The translations under genes and the position numbers were made by a program. Below are positions 36,134-45,268 of a stretch of DNA of 64,000 bases, in pieces. Position 1 is the first letter of the stretch, and each line of letters begins with the position of its first letter. Source of the DNA: Bacteroidota bacterium (GTDB lineage: Bacteria; Bacteroidota; Bacteroidia; AKYH767-A; 2013-40CM-41-45); assembly GCA_016711505.1 (NCBI GenBank), contig JADJSV010000004.1:186001-250000 (forward strand), in the 5' to 3' direction. Below the pieces are notes generated by a model. That model saw nothing but the letters and a program-made list of their open reading frames with translations, was not told where the DNA came from and did not search any database.

Positions 36134-36227
36134 GTCCGGGAAATTTTAGACTGCTTTGGTTTCTCGATTAGCTGTTAAATTTTCAGGCGCTGGTTTTCAT
36201 GTTTACAAAGGTAAAGGCGCTTGCATA

Positions 36228-36430
36228 CAACGTGGACTGATAATAAAATCTTATAATTCACATTATTGTGCCACATGGCAATTTTAAAAATTTATAATCG
36301 CGCTTTGTTCCGATCATCTGCCACGTGGACTGATAATTAAAAATAAAACCCGATCTTATATTTCGTCACATTGTTCCGCTAATCTGCCAGGTGGACTGAT
36401 AATTAAAATAAAACCCGATCTTATAATTCG
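36228..36430. repeat. About 66-bp tandem repeat that includes the 3' end of the M23 gene
   Basis: Three tandem units begin GTGGACTGATAAT at about 36230, 36325 and 36390; the last two are 66 bases apart and nearly identical (CCCGATCTTATA, TTCGTCACATT). The third unit is the coding 3' end of the minus-strand M23 gene; the other two are noncoding copies beyond its stop. It is a local duplication of a gene tail. Confidence 0.75.
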
Positions 36431-37872
36431 TCACATTATTTCGCTCATCAGTCACTGTCAGTTCAACCTGATGTTCTTTGTTTTCCATAAACGGTGAAAC
36501 ATCGCACTGCAACATTCCTGTCTTTCTGTCGAACTCAAACAACATCCATTTGCCATCAACTTTTCCTGAATAGGATTTGATCTTTGATAAATTGTCTTTC
36601 GCTATGAATTGAATTACTGCGCCGCGATAGGAATTCATATCTGCAGGAACATAATCTTTTACAACTACAGGTGGAGTAGTGTCAAGCACAGTTGTATAGT
36701 CTCCGAAAACTGAAACCTGAGTGGAAACAAATTTATTATTCCAGTTACCGCCGACCTTTTAATGTTCCGTCTCTCTGGATCTCTGCGACAACTGCTTTCG
36801 ACATCAGTGAATCTGCTAAAACTGTTTCCGGTTTTATTCCTACAGTGATCGGAACATTCAATGCTTCATACCAGTTACCGACACGATATGTATTCGACAA
36901 GTACTGCGGACTTTTAATTTCCATGTCTGTATAATACAAATCCTGATATACTGCATTCGCCGGAATAGCAACATCGAGTTTCGATTTGTGAATGGCAACT
37001 CCTTTGGCATTGGTCACTAACATTGCATCAGCAGGGTGTGCCTGGTACTGATATTGATTCAATGTCGGATAAACGACTACAGGAAATTCTATCTGCGATT
37101 TATTGCCATGAATAAATTCCCAATACAGCCTGTGAATTATCGATACGGTCTGTTGCACCAACTCCGAAACTAACGTAACCAAATGCCTGAACAATATCAG
37201 TAGTATTCAACATTAAAATTCCATCTACATTTTGTGTTTCATATACAACTGAACTGTCTGTCTTATTTACAATTCCTGCTTCCATCGTCGGATAGATGCG
37301 GATACATTTTAATTCAGGTGCCAGTCCATCGAAAACATGTAAGCCAAATAAAAACGGATTAATCGGCTCTTCAGTCTGCTCATCACGAATTTCAAAATGT
37401 AAATGCGGACCTTCAGCACTTCCTGATGCACCACTATATGCAATCACTTCGTCCTGTTTTACAACAAAGTCTTTAGGTTTTAGATTTACATCCAGTTCGA
37501 AAACTTGTTTCTCATATTGAATTTTCCGGATGTATTCATTAACAGGTTGAGTGAATTTTTGCAAATGACCATATACCGTTACATATCCATTCGGATGTGT
37601 GATGTACAATGCTTTCCATATCCGTCAGCCGAAATTTTGATTCGTGAAATATATCCTGCAGCCGATGCCGAAACCGGACGGCCTTCCATTTCTTCAGTTC
37701 CCAGATCCAGTCCGGAGTGAAAGTGATTATCACGGATCTCTCCAAAAGTTCCCACAATAGTGACCGGGGTATCAATTGGCCAGTGGAAATAATTTTGCGG
37801 GTAATTCTGCGCTTGTGAAGTGGCAAAAAAGAACAATAACAGGAAAACGGGCAATAACTGACTTTTTCTCAT
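36366..37872 (-). pseudogene. M23 family metallopeptidase, broken by three frameshifts
   Basis: Four frames on the minus strand make one peptidase of about 500 residues. The first (37872-37579) has a signal peptide (LLPVFLLLFFFATSQAQ) and the Zn-binding motif HFHSGLDLG. The second (37609-37100) has YITHPNGYVTVYGHL and the catalytic GPHLHFEIRD. The third (37194-36745) and fourth (36689-36366) carry a C-terminal beta-rich extension. The breaks near 37610, 37105 and 36753 are each solved by one base. M23 enzymes cleave peptidoglycan cross-links. The whole enzyme would be exported and soluble. The gene tail is duplicated in tandem downstream. Confidence 0.85.
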
Positions 37873-38159
37873 TTTTCGTGGATTTACATGCAAAGAAAAT
37901 AAATTCCCGTGAAGAGGCTAATTAAACCCCAAAAAGAAAGGACCGCCGGCTTTTACCCCGACGGCCCACCACACGAAAAACATGAACACAAAAACTATAT
38001 AAATGAACGATTTTAAGTTCAGGTATATTCTTTCTTTTAATTGGAGAATTACTTTGGTTTGACAAAGTTTAACAGTGATTAACAAAAGCTCTTACATATG
38101 GAATTTCAATATTCTGTTTTACTACTGTTTTCGATTCTTAAAGGCACATTTAGATTTTT

Positions 38160-38414
38160 TTATCTTTTACCGTAGTAGAACTTCAGACCCAGAATAGATG
38201 AATTTACGATGAGCGAGAAGCTATTGGTTATCAGAATAGGGAGGTCGTCTTTGAGTATTCCATACCAGATCCAGAAGCAAAATCCTGCTATCAATATGAT
38301 CAGCATGAATGCAGAAAGATCTGTGGGTTTCTTTTCTTTTATGATTTTGATCAATTGAGGCAAGGAAGCGATTGCAGTTAGAATACCTGCAAGCAGACCT
38401 ATTGTGTTTTGCAT
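38160..38414 (-). CDS. SemiSWEET transporter (MtN3/saliva/PQ-loop family)
   Basis: An 84-residue protein with three hydrophobic helices and the PQ-loop motif (TAIASLPQLIKIIKEK) at about 17-32, plus a conserved SxFMLIILIAGFCFWIWYG-like helix 2 and an Asn in helix 3 (LITNSFSL). This is the three-helix half-transporter SemiSWEET, which dimerises to move small sugars across the inner membrane. It stands alone between the M23 pseudogene and a divergent gene at 38524. The 290 bases towards the M23 gene hold a GC-rich stretch near 37940-37968 but no gene. Confidence 0.85.
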   Translation of the reverse strand: MQNTIGLLAGILTAIASLPQLIKIIKEKKPTDLSAFMLIILIAGFCFWIWYGILKDDLPILITNSFSLIVNSSILGLKFYYGKR

Positions 38415-38498
38415 GCTCTGCTCAATAAAATATCATTCCTTTTAGGTGAATAGAAGAGACGGATTGTAACAGGAATTCAACAATCCAACGAAAATTTC

Positions 38499-38506
38499 TA
38501 CCTTCG
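38499..38506 (+). promoter_or_regulatory. Candidate -7 box (TACCTTCG)
   Basis: TACCTTCG, one base from TAnnTTTG, lies 18 bases before the start at 38524. No convincing -33 element was found. Confidence 0.35.
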
Positions 38507-38523
38507 CGCAACAATAAAAAACT

Positions 38524-39060
38524 ATGTCAACAATTTCATTAGGGATCGGGTCCAGAGTACGCCATCCACAATTTGGTGAAGGTGTAATTATTCAGATCAA
38601 ACCGGAAGAGTATATGGTTACTTTCATGCAACATGGTATGCGTGAAATTGACCGGACATTTGATCAGTTTGAAATTATCGATGCAAATGATGCCGATAAT
38701 GATCTGGTAAGTCTGGCCGATATAGAAGTGTTGCTTGTAAACACTCTTCGAAAGTACTCAGACCTCCAGGAAAGAGTAGAAATGGGACAGAAATGGACCG
38801 GCGGAACGATGATCCTTAAACCGGGAGATTCATCACTGAAATCCAAAGAAGTTCCGATCGAAACCTTCTTCAGTAAGATAGTCATGCTTCGTGACCGACT
38901 CAGAGTATTAGAACAAAGAGTGAACAGTCACGAAAAACTTACCGACGAAGATAAAGTCAATATGCAGCAATATATCACCCGTTGTTATGGTTCATTGACA
39001 ACTTTCAATGTATTGTTCCGTTTCCAAACTGATCATTTCACCGGAGAAGCAAGTAAATAA
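38524..39060 (+). CDS. Conserved hypothetical protein with Tudor-like N-terminus
   Basis: A 178-residue cytoplasmic protein. The first 50 residues (GIGSRVRHPQFGEGVIIQI) match the small beta-barrel found at the C-terminus of PcrA/UvrD helicases, which binds RNA polymerase or nucleic acid. The remainder is helical, with a coiled-coil-like stretch at about 120-150 (MLRDRLRVLEQRVNSHEKL). Bacteroidota carry such stand-alone proteins without known function. It precedes the ABC-F gene, separated by a simple repeat. A nucleic-acid or polymerase-binding role is inference. Confidence 0.7.
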   Translation: MSTISLGIGSRVRHPQFGEGVIIQIKPEEYMVTFMQHGMREIDRTFDQFEIIDANDADNDLVSLADIEVLLVNTLRKYSDLQERVEMGQKWTGGTMILKPGDSSLKSKEVPIETFFSKIVMLRDRLRVLEQRVNSHEKLTDEDKVNMQQYITRCYGSLTTFNVLFRFQTDHFTGEASK

Positions 39061-39085
39061 GTAAGTAAAAAAAAACGCTAATTAT

Positions 39086-39151
39086 ACTTCATTTCACTTC
39101 ATTCCACTTCATTTTACTTCATTCCTTTCATACCCTTCATTCCTTTCATTC
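39086..39151. repeat. CACTTCATT simple repeat
   Basis: Seven or so tandem variants of ACTTCATTY/CTTTCATT directly before the ABC-F gene. The complementary word (GAAGTGAAAT) forms another array at 55962-56012. Confidence 0.7.
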
Positions 39152-39160
39152 AAGAAAATC

Positions 39161-39598
39161 ATGAATCTCCTCTCAATCGAGAATCTCTCAAAGTCATATG
39201 GAGATAAAATACTGTTTGATAATATTAGTTTTGGAATATCGAAGGGCGAAAAGGTTGCTTTGATTGCAAGAAACGGCGCGGGAAAAAGTACGTTGCTAAA
39301 AATTATTGCAGGAAAAGAAACTCCGGATAGCGGACTTGTTACTTTTAGAAAAGACATCAATGTGGAATTCCTCGAGCAGGAACCATATATGGATAATACA
39401 AAAACTGTTCTTGAAGTTATTTTTGATGTTGATAATCCATCGGTGCAACTGATGCGTGATTATGAACTGATGCTTGAAAAAGATCAGTTGAATCATACTC
39501 CAGAAACTGCACGTGAACTTGAAAGATTGTCGGGATTGATCAGTGATGCAAATGCATGGGATTATGAGTGCGTGTGCGACAGGTATTGTCGCGATTGA
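39161..39598 (+). CDS. ABC-F ATPase (Uup-like), N-terminal piece before a frameshift
   Basis: The first 141 codons or so of an ABC-F protein: Walker A ARNGAGKSTLLKI at about 37-49, Q-loop region VEFLEQEP, and helical arm-domain start. After ANAWDYE the frame turns to nonsense (CVCDRYCRD) and stops at 39598. Adding one G near 39568 gives WDYEVRVRQVLSRL and continues into the next frame. This is a split of one gene of about 631 residues. ABC-F proteins act on ribosomes in translation or in DNA transposition control (Uup). Confidence 0.85.
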   Translation: MNLLSIENLSKSYGDKILFDNISFGISKGEKVALIARNGAGKSTLLKIIAGKETPDSGLVTFRKDINVEFLEQEPYMDNTKTVLEVIFDVDNPSVQLMRDYELMLEKDQLNHTPETARELERLSGLISDANAWDYECVCDRYCRD

Positions 39599-41055
39599 AT
39601 ATTCATAACCTCGATCAACCGATCCGACAGTTGTCGGGTGGACAGAAAAAAAGAATTGCTCTTGCAAAGGCATTGATCGATCCGGCTGATATACTCATCA
39701 TGGATGAGCCAACGAATCACCTGGACGTTGAAATGGTGGAATGGCTTGAAGATTTTCTGACGCGTTCGCAGTTGTCGCTTATACTTGTAACTCACGACAG
39801 ATATTTTCTTGAGAACATTACGGATAAGATCATTGAGATGGAGAATGGAAACATTTATTCATACGAAGGAAATTATTCTTATTTCTTAGAAAAGAAAGAA
39901 GAACGTGAATTCAATGAGACTCGTGAACGTGATAAGGCACGCAACATTATGCGCACAGAATTGGAATGGATGCGCAGAATGCCAAAGGCAAGAGGCACAA
40001 AATCAAAAGCACGTATCGATTCATTTTATGAATTGAAGAATAAAGCAGCAGGAAAAAAAGCAGAAGGTAAAATGGAACTCGATGTGAAAATGAATCGCAT
40101 CGGAGGTAAAGTTATTGAACTGAAAAAAGTTTATAAAGGATTTGATAATCTTCCGATCTTACAAGGTTTCGATTATACTTTTAAAACCGGAGAACGAATT
40201 GGGATAGTCGGAAAGAATGGTGCAGGGAAGTCAACTTTTTTGAATTTGCTCGTCGGACTTGAACAACCTGATTCAGGAAAGATCAATGTCGGGGAAACGA
40301 TCGTGTTCGGATATTATTCGCAGCAAGGCCTGGAAGTGAAAGAAGATAAGCGTGTGATTGAAGTTGTAAAGGAACATGCAGAAGTCATTCAGTTGAGTGA
40401 CGGATCAAAAGTTTCTGCCGGACAATTTTTGCAGTTGTTTCAGTTTCCACCTGAAGTTCAATACACATATGTCAGTAAACTCAGTGGTGGCGAAAGAAGA
40501 CGTTTGCATTTGCTTACTGTGTTGATCAAGAATCCTAACTTTTTAATTCTTGATGAACCTACAAATGATCTTGATCTTTTAACATTGGGAATTCTTGAAG
40601 AGTTTCTGATGAATTACACCGGATGTTTATTAGTTGTTTCCCATGACCGGTATTTTATGGATAAGCTTGTTGACCATCTTTTTATTTTTGAAGGCGAAGG
40701 AAAGATCCGTGATTACAATGGCTGCTATTCAGAATACAGAATGGCTGAAGATGAGAAAGAAAAAATCTCGCTAAAACCTAAACCGAAAAATCAGGAACCA
40801 TCATTTGATGAAACTAAGAAAACTGAAGTTTCAAATAAGAAGAAGATGACGTTCAAAGAGAAATTTGAACTTGAAACTATTGAAAAGCAATTGTCACATC
40901 TCGAAACAGAAAAGGATGAGTTGACAAAAAAACTAAGTAGTGGTGGAGGAAGTCATACTGAATTGGTGGAATGGGCCAACAGGATGGAAGTTATACTTAA
41001 GGAAATTGACGAGAAATCACTTCGTTGGCTTGAACTTTCAGAAATAGCCGGTTAA
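39568..41055 (+). CDS. ABC-F ATPase (Uup-like), main part after the frameshift
   Basis: 495 codons from a GTG that is probably not a real start; it joins the frame at 39161 by one missing base. It contains the first ABC signature (RQLSGGQKKRIALAKAL), Walker B (ILIMDEPTNHLDVEMVEWLE), the linker with basic residues (MRRMPKARGTKSKARIDSF), the second Walker A (GKNGAGKSTFLNLL), signature LSGGERRRLHLL and Walker B (FLILDEPTNDLDLLTL), and a C-terminal coiled-coil tail (FELETIEKQLSHLETEKDEL) typical of Uup. No membrane segments. Whether the gene is truly inactive depends on reads across 39568. Confidence 0.85.
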   Translation: MRVRQVLSRLNIHNLDQPIRQLSGGQKKRIALAKALIDPADILIMDEPTNHLDVEMVEWLEDFLTRSQLSLILVTHDRYFLENITDKIIEMENGNIYSYEGNYSYFLEKKEEREFNETRERDKARNIMRTELEWMRRMPKARGTKSKARIDSFYELKNKAAGKKAEGKMELDVKMNRIGGKVIELKKVYKGFDNLPILQGFDYTFKTGERIGIVGKNGAGKSTFLNLLVGLEQPDSGKINVGETIVFGYYSQQGLEVKEDKRVIEVVKEHAEVIQLSDGSKVSAGQFLQLFQFPPEVQYTYVSKLSGGERRRLHLLTVLIKNPNFLILDEPTNDLDLLTLGILEEFLMNYTGCLLVVSHDRYFMDKLVDHLFIFEGEGKIRDYNGCYSEYRMAEDEKEKISLKPKPKNQEPSFDETKKTEVSNKKKMTFKEKFELETIEKQLSHLETEKDELTKKLSSGGGSHTELVEWANRMEVILKEIDEKSLRWLELSEIAG

Positions 41056-41122
41056 AAGAAAGCTACAGTTTTTCATTTAATCTATTGCAATTCAATTAAA
41101 TACGGAAATTTTTAATATTTTA

Positions 41123-41170
41123 TTTGCGAAGCCGATTAGTTGCACATATATTTGCAACCGATTGGCTTCG
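41123..41170 (+). promoter_or_regulatory. arsR-type promoter with overlapping palindromic operator
   Basis: TTTG at 41123-41126 and TATATTTG at 41147-41154 are 20 bases apart, the Bacteroidota sigma-factor spacing. They lie in an imperfect inverted repeat: CGAAGCCGATTAGTTGCA (41127-41144) and TGCAACCGATTGGCTTCG (41153-41170). A repressor bound here would block the promoter, so this is the probable operator of the ArsR gene starting at 41187. Confidence 0.65.
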
Positions 41171-41186
41171 TAATTATAAAAAGAAA

Positions 41187-41510
41187 ATGAGAAGAGATAT
41201 ATTTCAGGCAATAGCAGATCCAACGCGTCGGGCAATCATTGCATTGATTGCAATTCATGCTATGACACCAAATGCAATATCGGAGCGTTTTGATATTACC
41301 AGACAATCAGTTTCAAAGCATTTGCGGATTTTAACAGAATGTCAACTCTTGAAAAAAGAACAACAGGGCAGAGAAATTTATTATCAACTTGATATTAAAC
41401 AAATGAAAGAAATTGATAAGTGGCTGGAACAATTCAGAAAGATCTGGGAAGACCGGTACAGTCAACTCGATGATCTATTACTCAACATAAAAAACAAAAC
41501 TAAAAAATGA
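41187..41510 (+). CDS. ArsR family transcriptional regulator
   Basis: A 107-residue winged-helix protein: IADPTRRAIIALI start, recognition region ERFDITRQSVSKHLRIL, wing KKEQQGREIYYQL. It lacks the metal-binding CxC motif of ArsR/SmtB, so it belongs to the SRPBCC-associated group. The ATG at 41187 is chosen because the promoter and operator lie directly before it; an upstream TTG at 41124 would put the operator inside the gene. Its stop overlaps the start of the first SRPBCC gene in ATGA. Together with the two SRPBCC genes it forms an autoregulated operon. Confidence 0.93.
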   Translation: MRRDIFQAIADPTRRAIIALIAIHAMTPNAISERFDITRQSVSKHLRILTECQLLKKEQQGREIYYQLDIKQMKEIDKWLEQFRKIWEDRYSQLDDLLLNIKNKTKK

Positions 41511-42016
41511 AAAACAATTTGCTGTTCGACTTTATAGTTGATAAAGAAAAAAATACGTTGACGATGAGAAGAGAGTTTCTTGCAAATCGTCAGCTCGTCT
41601 GGGATGCACATACTAAAAGTGAACTGCTTAATCAGTGGTTTGCGCCAAAACCATTAACAACGAAAACCAAGGTAATGGATTTCAAAGAAGGTGGGAGTTG
41701 GGTCTATGCAATGGTAGAACCTAAGGGAAAAGAATATTGGGGTCGTATGGATTACGAAAAGATCAAGCCGATAGAATTCTATTCAGGTCTGGATGCCTTT
41801 TGCGATGAAAACGGTAACCGAAATCCTGATCTTCCTCGTGCAAAGTGGAATGTATATTTCAAAGAACATTCTGAGAACACAATTGTAGAAACGCTTATTC
41901 AATATGAATCACTTTCAGATCTTGAAACAATTATTAAGATGGGTATGAAGGAAGGTATCACATCGACATTTGAAAGTCTGGATGAACTGTTATTAACACT
42001 AAAAAAAAAAACCTAA
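41507..42016 (+). CDS. SRPBCC (AHSA1-like) protein
   Basis: A 169-residue protein of the START-like SRPBCC superfamily (AHA1/ATPase-activator type). It has the family's N-terminal FLANRQLVWDAHTKSELLNQWFAP, a GGSWVYAMVEPKGKEYWGRM beta segment and a final helix (LDELLLTLKKK). Such proteins bind hydrophobic ligands in a cavity; in ArsR-SRPBCC operons the role is usually unknown. It overlaps ArsR by 4 bases and precedes a second SRPBCC gene by 15 bases. Confidence 0.9.
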   Translation: MKNNLLFDFIVDKEKNTLTMRREFLANRQLVWDAHTKSELLNQWFAPKPLTTKTKVMDFKEGGSWVYAMVEPKGKEYWGRMDYEKIKPIEFYSGLDAFCDENGNRNPDLPRAKWNVYFKEHSENTIVETLIQYESLSDLETIIKMGMKEGITSTFESLDELLLTLKKKT

Positions 42017-42031
42017 AAAAAATCACTGAAA

Positions 42032-42445
42032 ATGGAAGCAACAAAATTCAGGTTCAGGCAAACGGCAGCCGACAAACAAAAAGCATGGGATTTTTATACA
42101 AAACCCGAACACATCGTGAAATGGAATTTTGCATCCGACGACTGGCAATGTCCCCGCGCAACAAATGATATGCGTGTTGGGGGAAAGTATAGTGCACGGA
42201 TGGAAGCGAAGGACGGAAGTTTTGGATTTGATTTCGAAGCTGTATATGATCAAATCGTTCCTGGAGAGAAATTTCAATATACAATGCCGGATGGCAGATT
42301 GGTAAATGTTGAATTCGAAAAGAACGGTAATAGCACCAATGTTAAAGTGTTATTTGATGCGGAATCGGTTAATTCTCTGGAGCTTCAAAAAGGTGGGTGG
42401 CAAACAATTCTGGATAATTATAAAAAGTATGCTGAGAAAAATTAA
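42032..42445 (+). CDS. SRPBCC (AHSA1-like) protein
   Basis: A 137-residue SRPBCC protein with the features TKPEHIVKWNFASDDWQCP, GGKYSARMEAKDGSFGFDF and a C-terminal helix (QKGGWQTILDNYKKY). It resembles the family's 'activator of Hsp90 ATPase' group, but the Hsp90 link is not general for bacterial members. Third gene of the ArsR operon; 96 bases separate it from the MFS gene. The pair of SRPBCC genes probably arose by duplication, though they share little beyond the fold pattern. Confidence 0.88.
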   Translation: MEATKFRFRQTAADKQKAWDFYTKPEHIVKWNFASDDWQCPRATNDMRVGGKYSARMEAKDGSFGFDFEAVYDQIVPGEKFQYTMPDGRLVNVEFEKNGNSTNVKVLFDAESVNSLELQKGGWQTILDNYKKYAEKN

Positions 42446-42541
42446 ATTATTGTGGTGTGATTTTAATTACTTAGAATCTCACCACTTTAATTTGTTTTAA
42501 GATAGCGGTTCAATCCAATTGTTTTACCGTATTTTGCACCA

Positions 42542-43810
42542 ATGATAAACCGGTTTATTAAAGACAAAGAGTCATTTTTAGCCTTTCGCTACATTGATTA
42601 CCGGAGATTTATCTTTTCCAAGTTCATGTTAACGCTTGCACTGCAAATACAGTTTGTAGTTATCAGCTGGCAGGTTTATCAACTGACACATGATTTTCTT
42701 GCACTTGGACTGTTAGGTTTGTTTGAAGCAATTCCTGCTGTTACTCTGGCACTTTTCGGCGGATACATTTCCGACCGAAACGACAGGCAAAAAATTGTTT
42801 TCATTGTAATGATGATGCAAATGCTTTGCAGTGTAGCATTGGTTTTTATTTCCTACCATTATACAAGTAATCCGAATGAAGTTGTAACAGTATTTCCATA
42901 CTATGTAATCATGTTTTTTGTCGGATTGCTGCGCGGTTTTTACAGTCCTGCACAGTTTCCCTTGATGACACAGCTTGTTCCACGTGAAGCTTATGCAAAT
43001 TCGTCTGCATGGAATTCTACTTTCTGGCATATAGCAGTTGTAGTTGGATCTTCAATTGGAGGATTGCTGCTGGCTTTCTTTGGAGCAAATGTTGTCTATA
43101 TAATTGTTGTTTTGTGTTTGCTTTTAGGTGTGATTCAGATCTACAGAATTCCGCCGCAACCACCACAAGCAGTTAAGCAGGGTGAGAGTGTGAAAGACAG
43201 CATCAAGCAAGGTTTGAGTTTTGTTTTTAATAATCAGATGATCTTCGGTGCAATGCTACTGGATCTCATCGCAGTTTTGTTTGGAGGCGCAACAGCGATG
43301 TTGCCGGTCTTCGCCAGTGAAGTTTTACATGTTGGTGAAACCGGTTTTGGAATCCTTCGTGCAGCACCCTTTGTCGGATCAGTAGCGATGGCTTTATACA
43401 TGACAAAGCATCCGCCTTTGAAAAATTCGGGTAAAAAGTTGTTGGCCTGTGTGGCAGGATTTTCACTCTGCATGATATTCTTTGCGCTAAGCAAAAATTT
43501 CTATTTGTCTTTTGCGATTCTTGTTCTCAGCGGAGCATTCGATAATGTCAGTGTTGTGATCCGTTCCATGATCGTCCAATTTTTCACGCCCGATGAAATG
43601 CGTGGCCGCGTTTCATCGGTAAGCACAATGTTTATCAGTTCATCTAATGAGATCGGTGCCTTTGAATCCGGCTTTGCTGCAAAACTTTTAGGCCTTGTTC
43701 CATCCGTAGTGATCGGTGGAAGCGTAGCGATCCTGTCAGTCGGTGGCGCATTCGCCTGGCTTCCTAAATTAAGAAGGTTGGATCTGCAGGATATGATGGA
43801 TAAAAATTAA
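42542..43810 (+). CDS. MFS transporter (DHA3 / EntS-like exporter)
   Basis: A 422-residue transporter with about 11-12 membrane helices. Helix 2-3 loop has the MFS motif GGYISDRNDRQKIV, and the helix 4 region has the EntS-like LLRGFYSPAQFPLMTQLVP. The DHA3 family exports siderophores or drugs and macrolides. It follows the ArsR operon on the same strand but probably has its own promoter (TATTTTG near 42530 is close to a -7 box). The substrate is not readable. It may serve with the iron-type genes elsewhere in the window, but this is speculative. Confidence 0.9.
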   Translation: MINRFIKDKESFLAFRYIDYRRFIFSKFMLTLALQIQFVVISWQVYQLTHDFLALGLLGLFEAIPAVTLALFGGYISDRNDRQKIVFIVMMMQMLCSVALVFISYHYTSNPNEVVTVFPYYVIMFFVGLLRGFYSPAQFPLMTQLVPREAYANSSAWNSTFWHIAVVVGSSIGGLLLAFFGANVVYIIVVLCLLLGVIQIYRIPPQPPQAVKQGESVKDSIKQGLSFVFNNQMIFGAMLLDLIAVLFGGATAMLPVFASEVLHVGETGFGILRAAPFVGSVAMALYMTKHPPLKNSGKKLLACVAGFSLCMIFFALSKNFYLSFAILVLSGAFDNVSVVIRSMIVQFFTPDEMRGRVSSVSTMFISSSNEIGAFESGFAAKLLGLVPSVVIGGSVAILSVGGAFAWLPKLRRLDLQDMMDKN

Positions 43811-43841
43811 ATTATTTTCTAAAAAAATCATTTTTCATTCA

Positions 43842-44726
43842 TTATTTTTTAAAACAAACCCCCAAAACAATTTCATTTTTTACCTGAAGTTTGTAATTGT
43901 AAGGCGGATCGTAAACCATCTGGTTTTCGAAACTAATATTTATCGATTTAAAGAGTTCATACATAATTCTGTTTTTTGTGTATAATGTTGCATCTTCTTT
44001 CGTCAGACCTTTTATAAATATCCGGGAACTGTTGCGCCAATTGAAAAGATCTTTTGCCCACGACTTGTTGATCGATACTGTTATGCTTGAACCAATTTCT
44101 GTCATATAAGAAAAGTTTGAGCTTATATTTTTATGTTGAGGGTAAAAAGAGGAAATTTTATCAGACAGAAATGTTGTTTTTAAATCAACAGGTGAAAAAT
44201 TTACCAGATTGCCTTTCCTGAAATCGAAATTAAATCCGGTTCCAATGTTGAAAATTATCGGAAGAAGAGGTTGTTTGGATAGTACTTTTATGAATTCATC
44301 CTTTAAAAATGTGTATTCATACGCATTCGTCATTTGCGTTTTAATATTGATGTTGATAGAATTGACAACATTGATGAACTGAAACTCCCAATTACCTTTT
44401 AATTCAATTTCATCATCTCTGACATCTATTATGCTGTCGATATATTTGGTAAAAGACAATTCAATGTTTGTTTCCTGTTTTGAACGGTAGCTCCGGGTTG
44501 ATTTATTTCTTACCAGACTTGCCCTGGTAGTAATATCAAGATTGAAATTATTATCGTTGTGGAAATTGACAAGTTGCTGAAAATTTGATGCAAAATAGAA
44601 TTGACCACTCTTTGAAATTTTACAAGAATCTATCTTACTGATCGAAATTGAATCACCCTGGCCAAATGCTGAATATGTTGCTAAGTGTAACAAAATTAAG
44701 AACAGCAGGCGGGCAATTTTGTTCAT
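43842..44726 (-). CDS. Hypothetical outer-membrane protein, last gene of a four-gene operon
   Basis: A 294-residue exported protein; signal peptide ends near residue 22 (YSAFGQ). The body has many Asn/Ser/Thr-rich alternating strands and short turns, with a C-terminal VKNEIVLGVCFKK, consistent with an outer-membrane beta barrel of the DUF3078 sort. Its ATG overlaps the stop of the preceding gene in ATGA. It has no recognisable catalytic motif. With the three upstream genes it probably forms one transcript whose role is unknown. Confidence 0.55.
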   Translation of the reverse strand: MNKIARLLFLILLHLATYSAFGQGDSISISKIDSCKISKSGQFYFASNFQQLVNFHNDNNFNLDITTRASLVRNKSTRSYRSKQETNIELSFTKYIDSIIDVRDDEIELKGNWEFQFINVVNSININIKTQMTNAYEYTFLKDEFIKVLSKQPLLPIIFNIGTGFNFDFRKGNLVNFSPVDLKTTFLSDKISSFYPQHKNISSNFSYMTEIGSSITVSINKSWAKDLFNWRNSSRIFIKGLTKEDATLYTKNRIMYELFKSINISFENQMVYDPPYNYKLQVKNEIVLGVCFKK

Positions 44727-45268
44727 TCGGAATTTAGTATAGCATTGATCTTTGTTTGAACTGTAGTAGAAATGAAACCAAATCCTTCCGAAAATAAGTC
44801 CTGATAGGAAAACAGATAGAATTGATTTTTCTTAATGATCACTAATTCCGGTGTAGGTGTATTGTCATTCCATTTTTCAGAATAGGTAACACTGTATGCC
44901 TGAAAACCGGGAAAAAGAATGGTCAATTCGTAAATGTTTCTTTTTCTTTCAAGTGATGTTGAATCAGAATGTGAAACAGCATGTAATTGGAATGGATATT
45001 CTTTTTGTAATACCAAGAGGTAATCAGTTAGAGTCTGAAAACAATTTTGGCAACTCTTATTATTTTTCACAATGAGAAAATAAATACTGTCATTTGAAAA
45101 AAATTGAGATGTATTTTGTTTTGAATAGAATTTCCAGCCTGTTACATAACCATCATCAATGTTTTTTGATATCGTAATTCCTGAATTGAAGAAAATAATG
45201 AAGAAAAGAAAACTAATGAATTTCAATCTTTGAGATCCTGATAATAAATTCCGGATCGTTATTTTCAT
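44723..45268 (-). CDS. Exported thioredoxin-fold-like protein with CQNC
   Basis: I prefer the ATG at 45268 (MKITIRNLLSGSQ) over in-frame starts up to 45358, because it gives a short basic n-region before the hydrophobic segment (FISFLFFIIFF). The mature part contains YFLIVKNNKSCQNC, a strand followed by CxxC (C73, C76 of this start) and a helix, the local pattern of a thioredoxin fold; the rest shows strand-rich sequence without a cis-Pro motif I can identify. It overlaps the propeller gene upstream by 56 bases and the barrel gene downstream by 4. A redox role is plausible but unproven. Confidence 0.6.
   Translation of the reverse strand: MKITIRNLLSGSQRLKFISFLFFIIFFNSGITISKNIDDGYVTGWKFYSKQNTSQFFSNDSIYFLIVKNNKSCQNCFQTLTDYLLVLQKEYPFQLHAVSHSDSTSLERKRNIYELTILFPGFQAYSVTYSEKWNDNTPTPELVIIKKNQFYLFSYQDLFSEGFGFISTTVQTKINAILNSE

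Noticed and set aside
37935..37975. GC-rich stretch with GCCG/CGGC words as an intrinsic terminator
   Set aside because: The arms pair poorly and no T-run follows in either direction; it may be structured but cannot be called.
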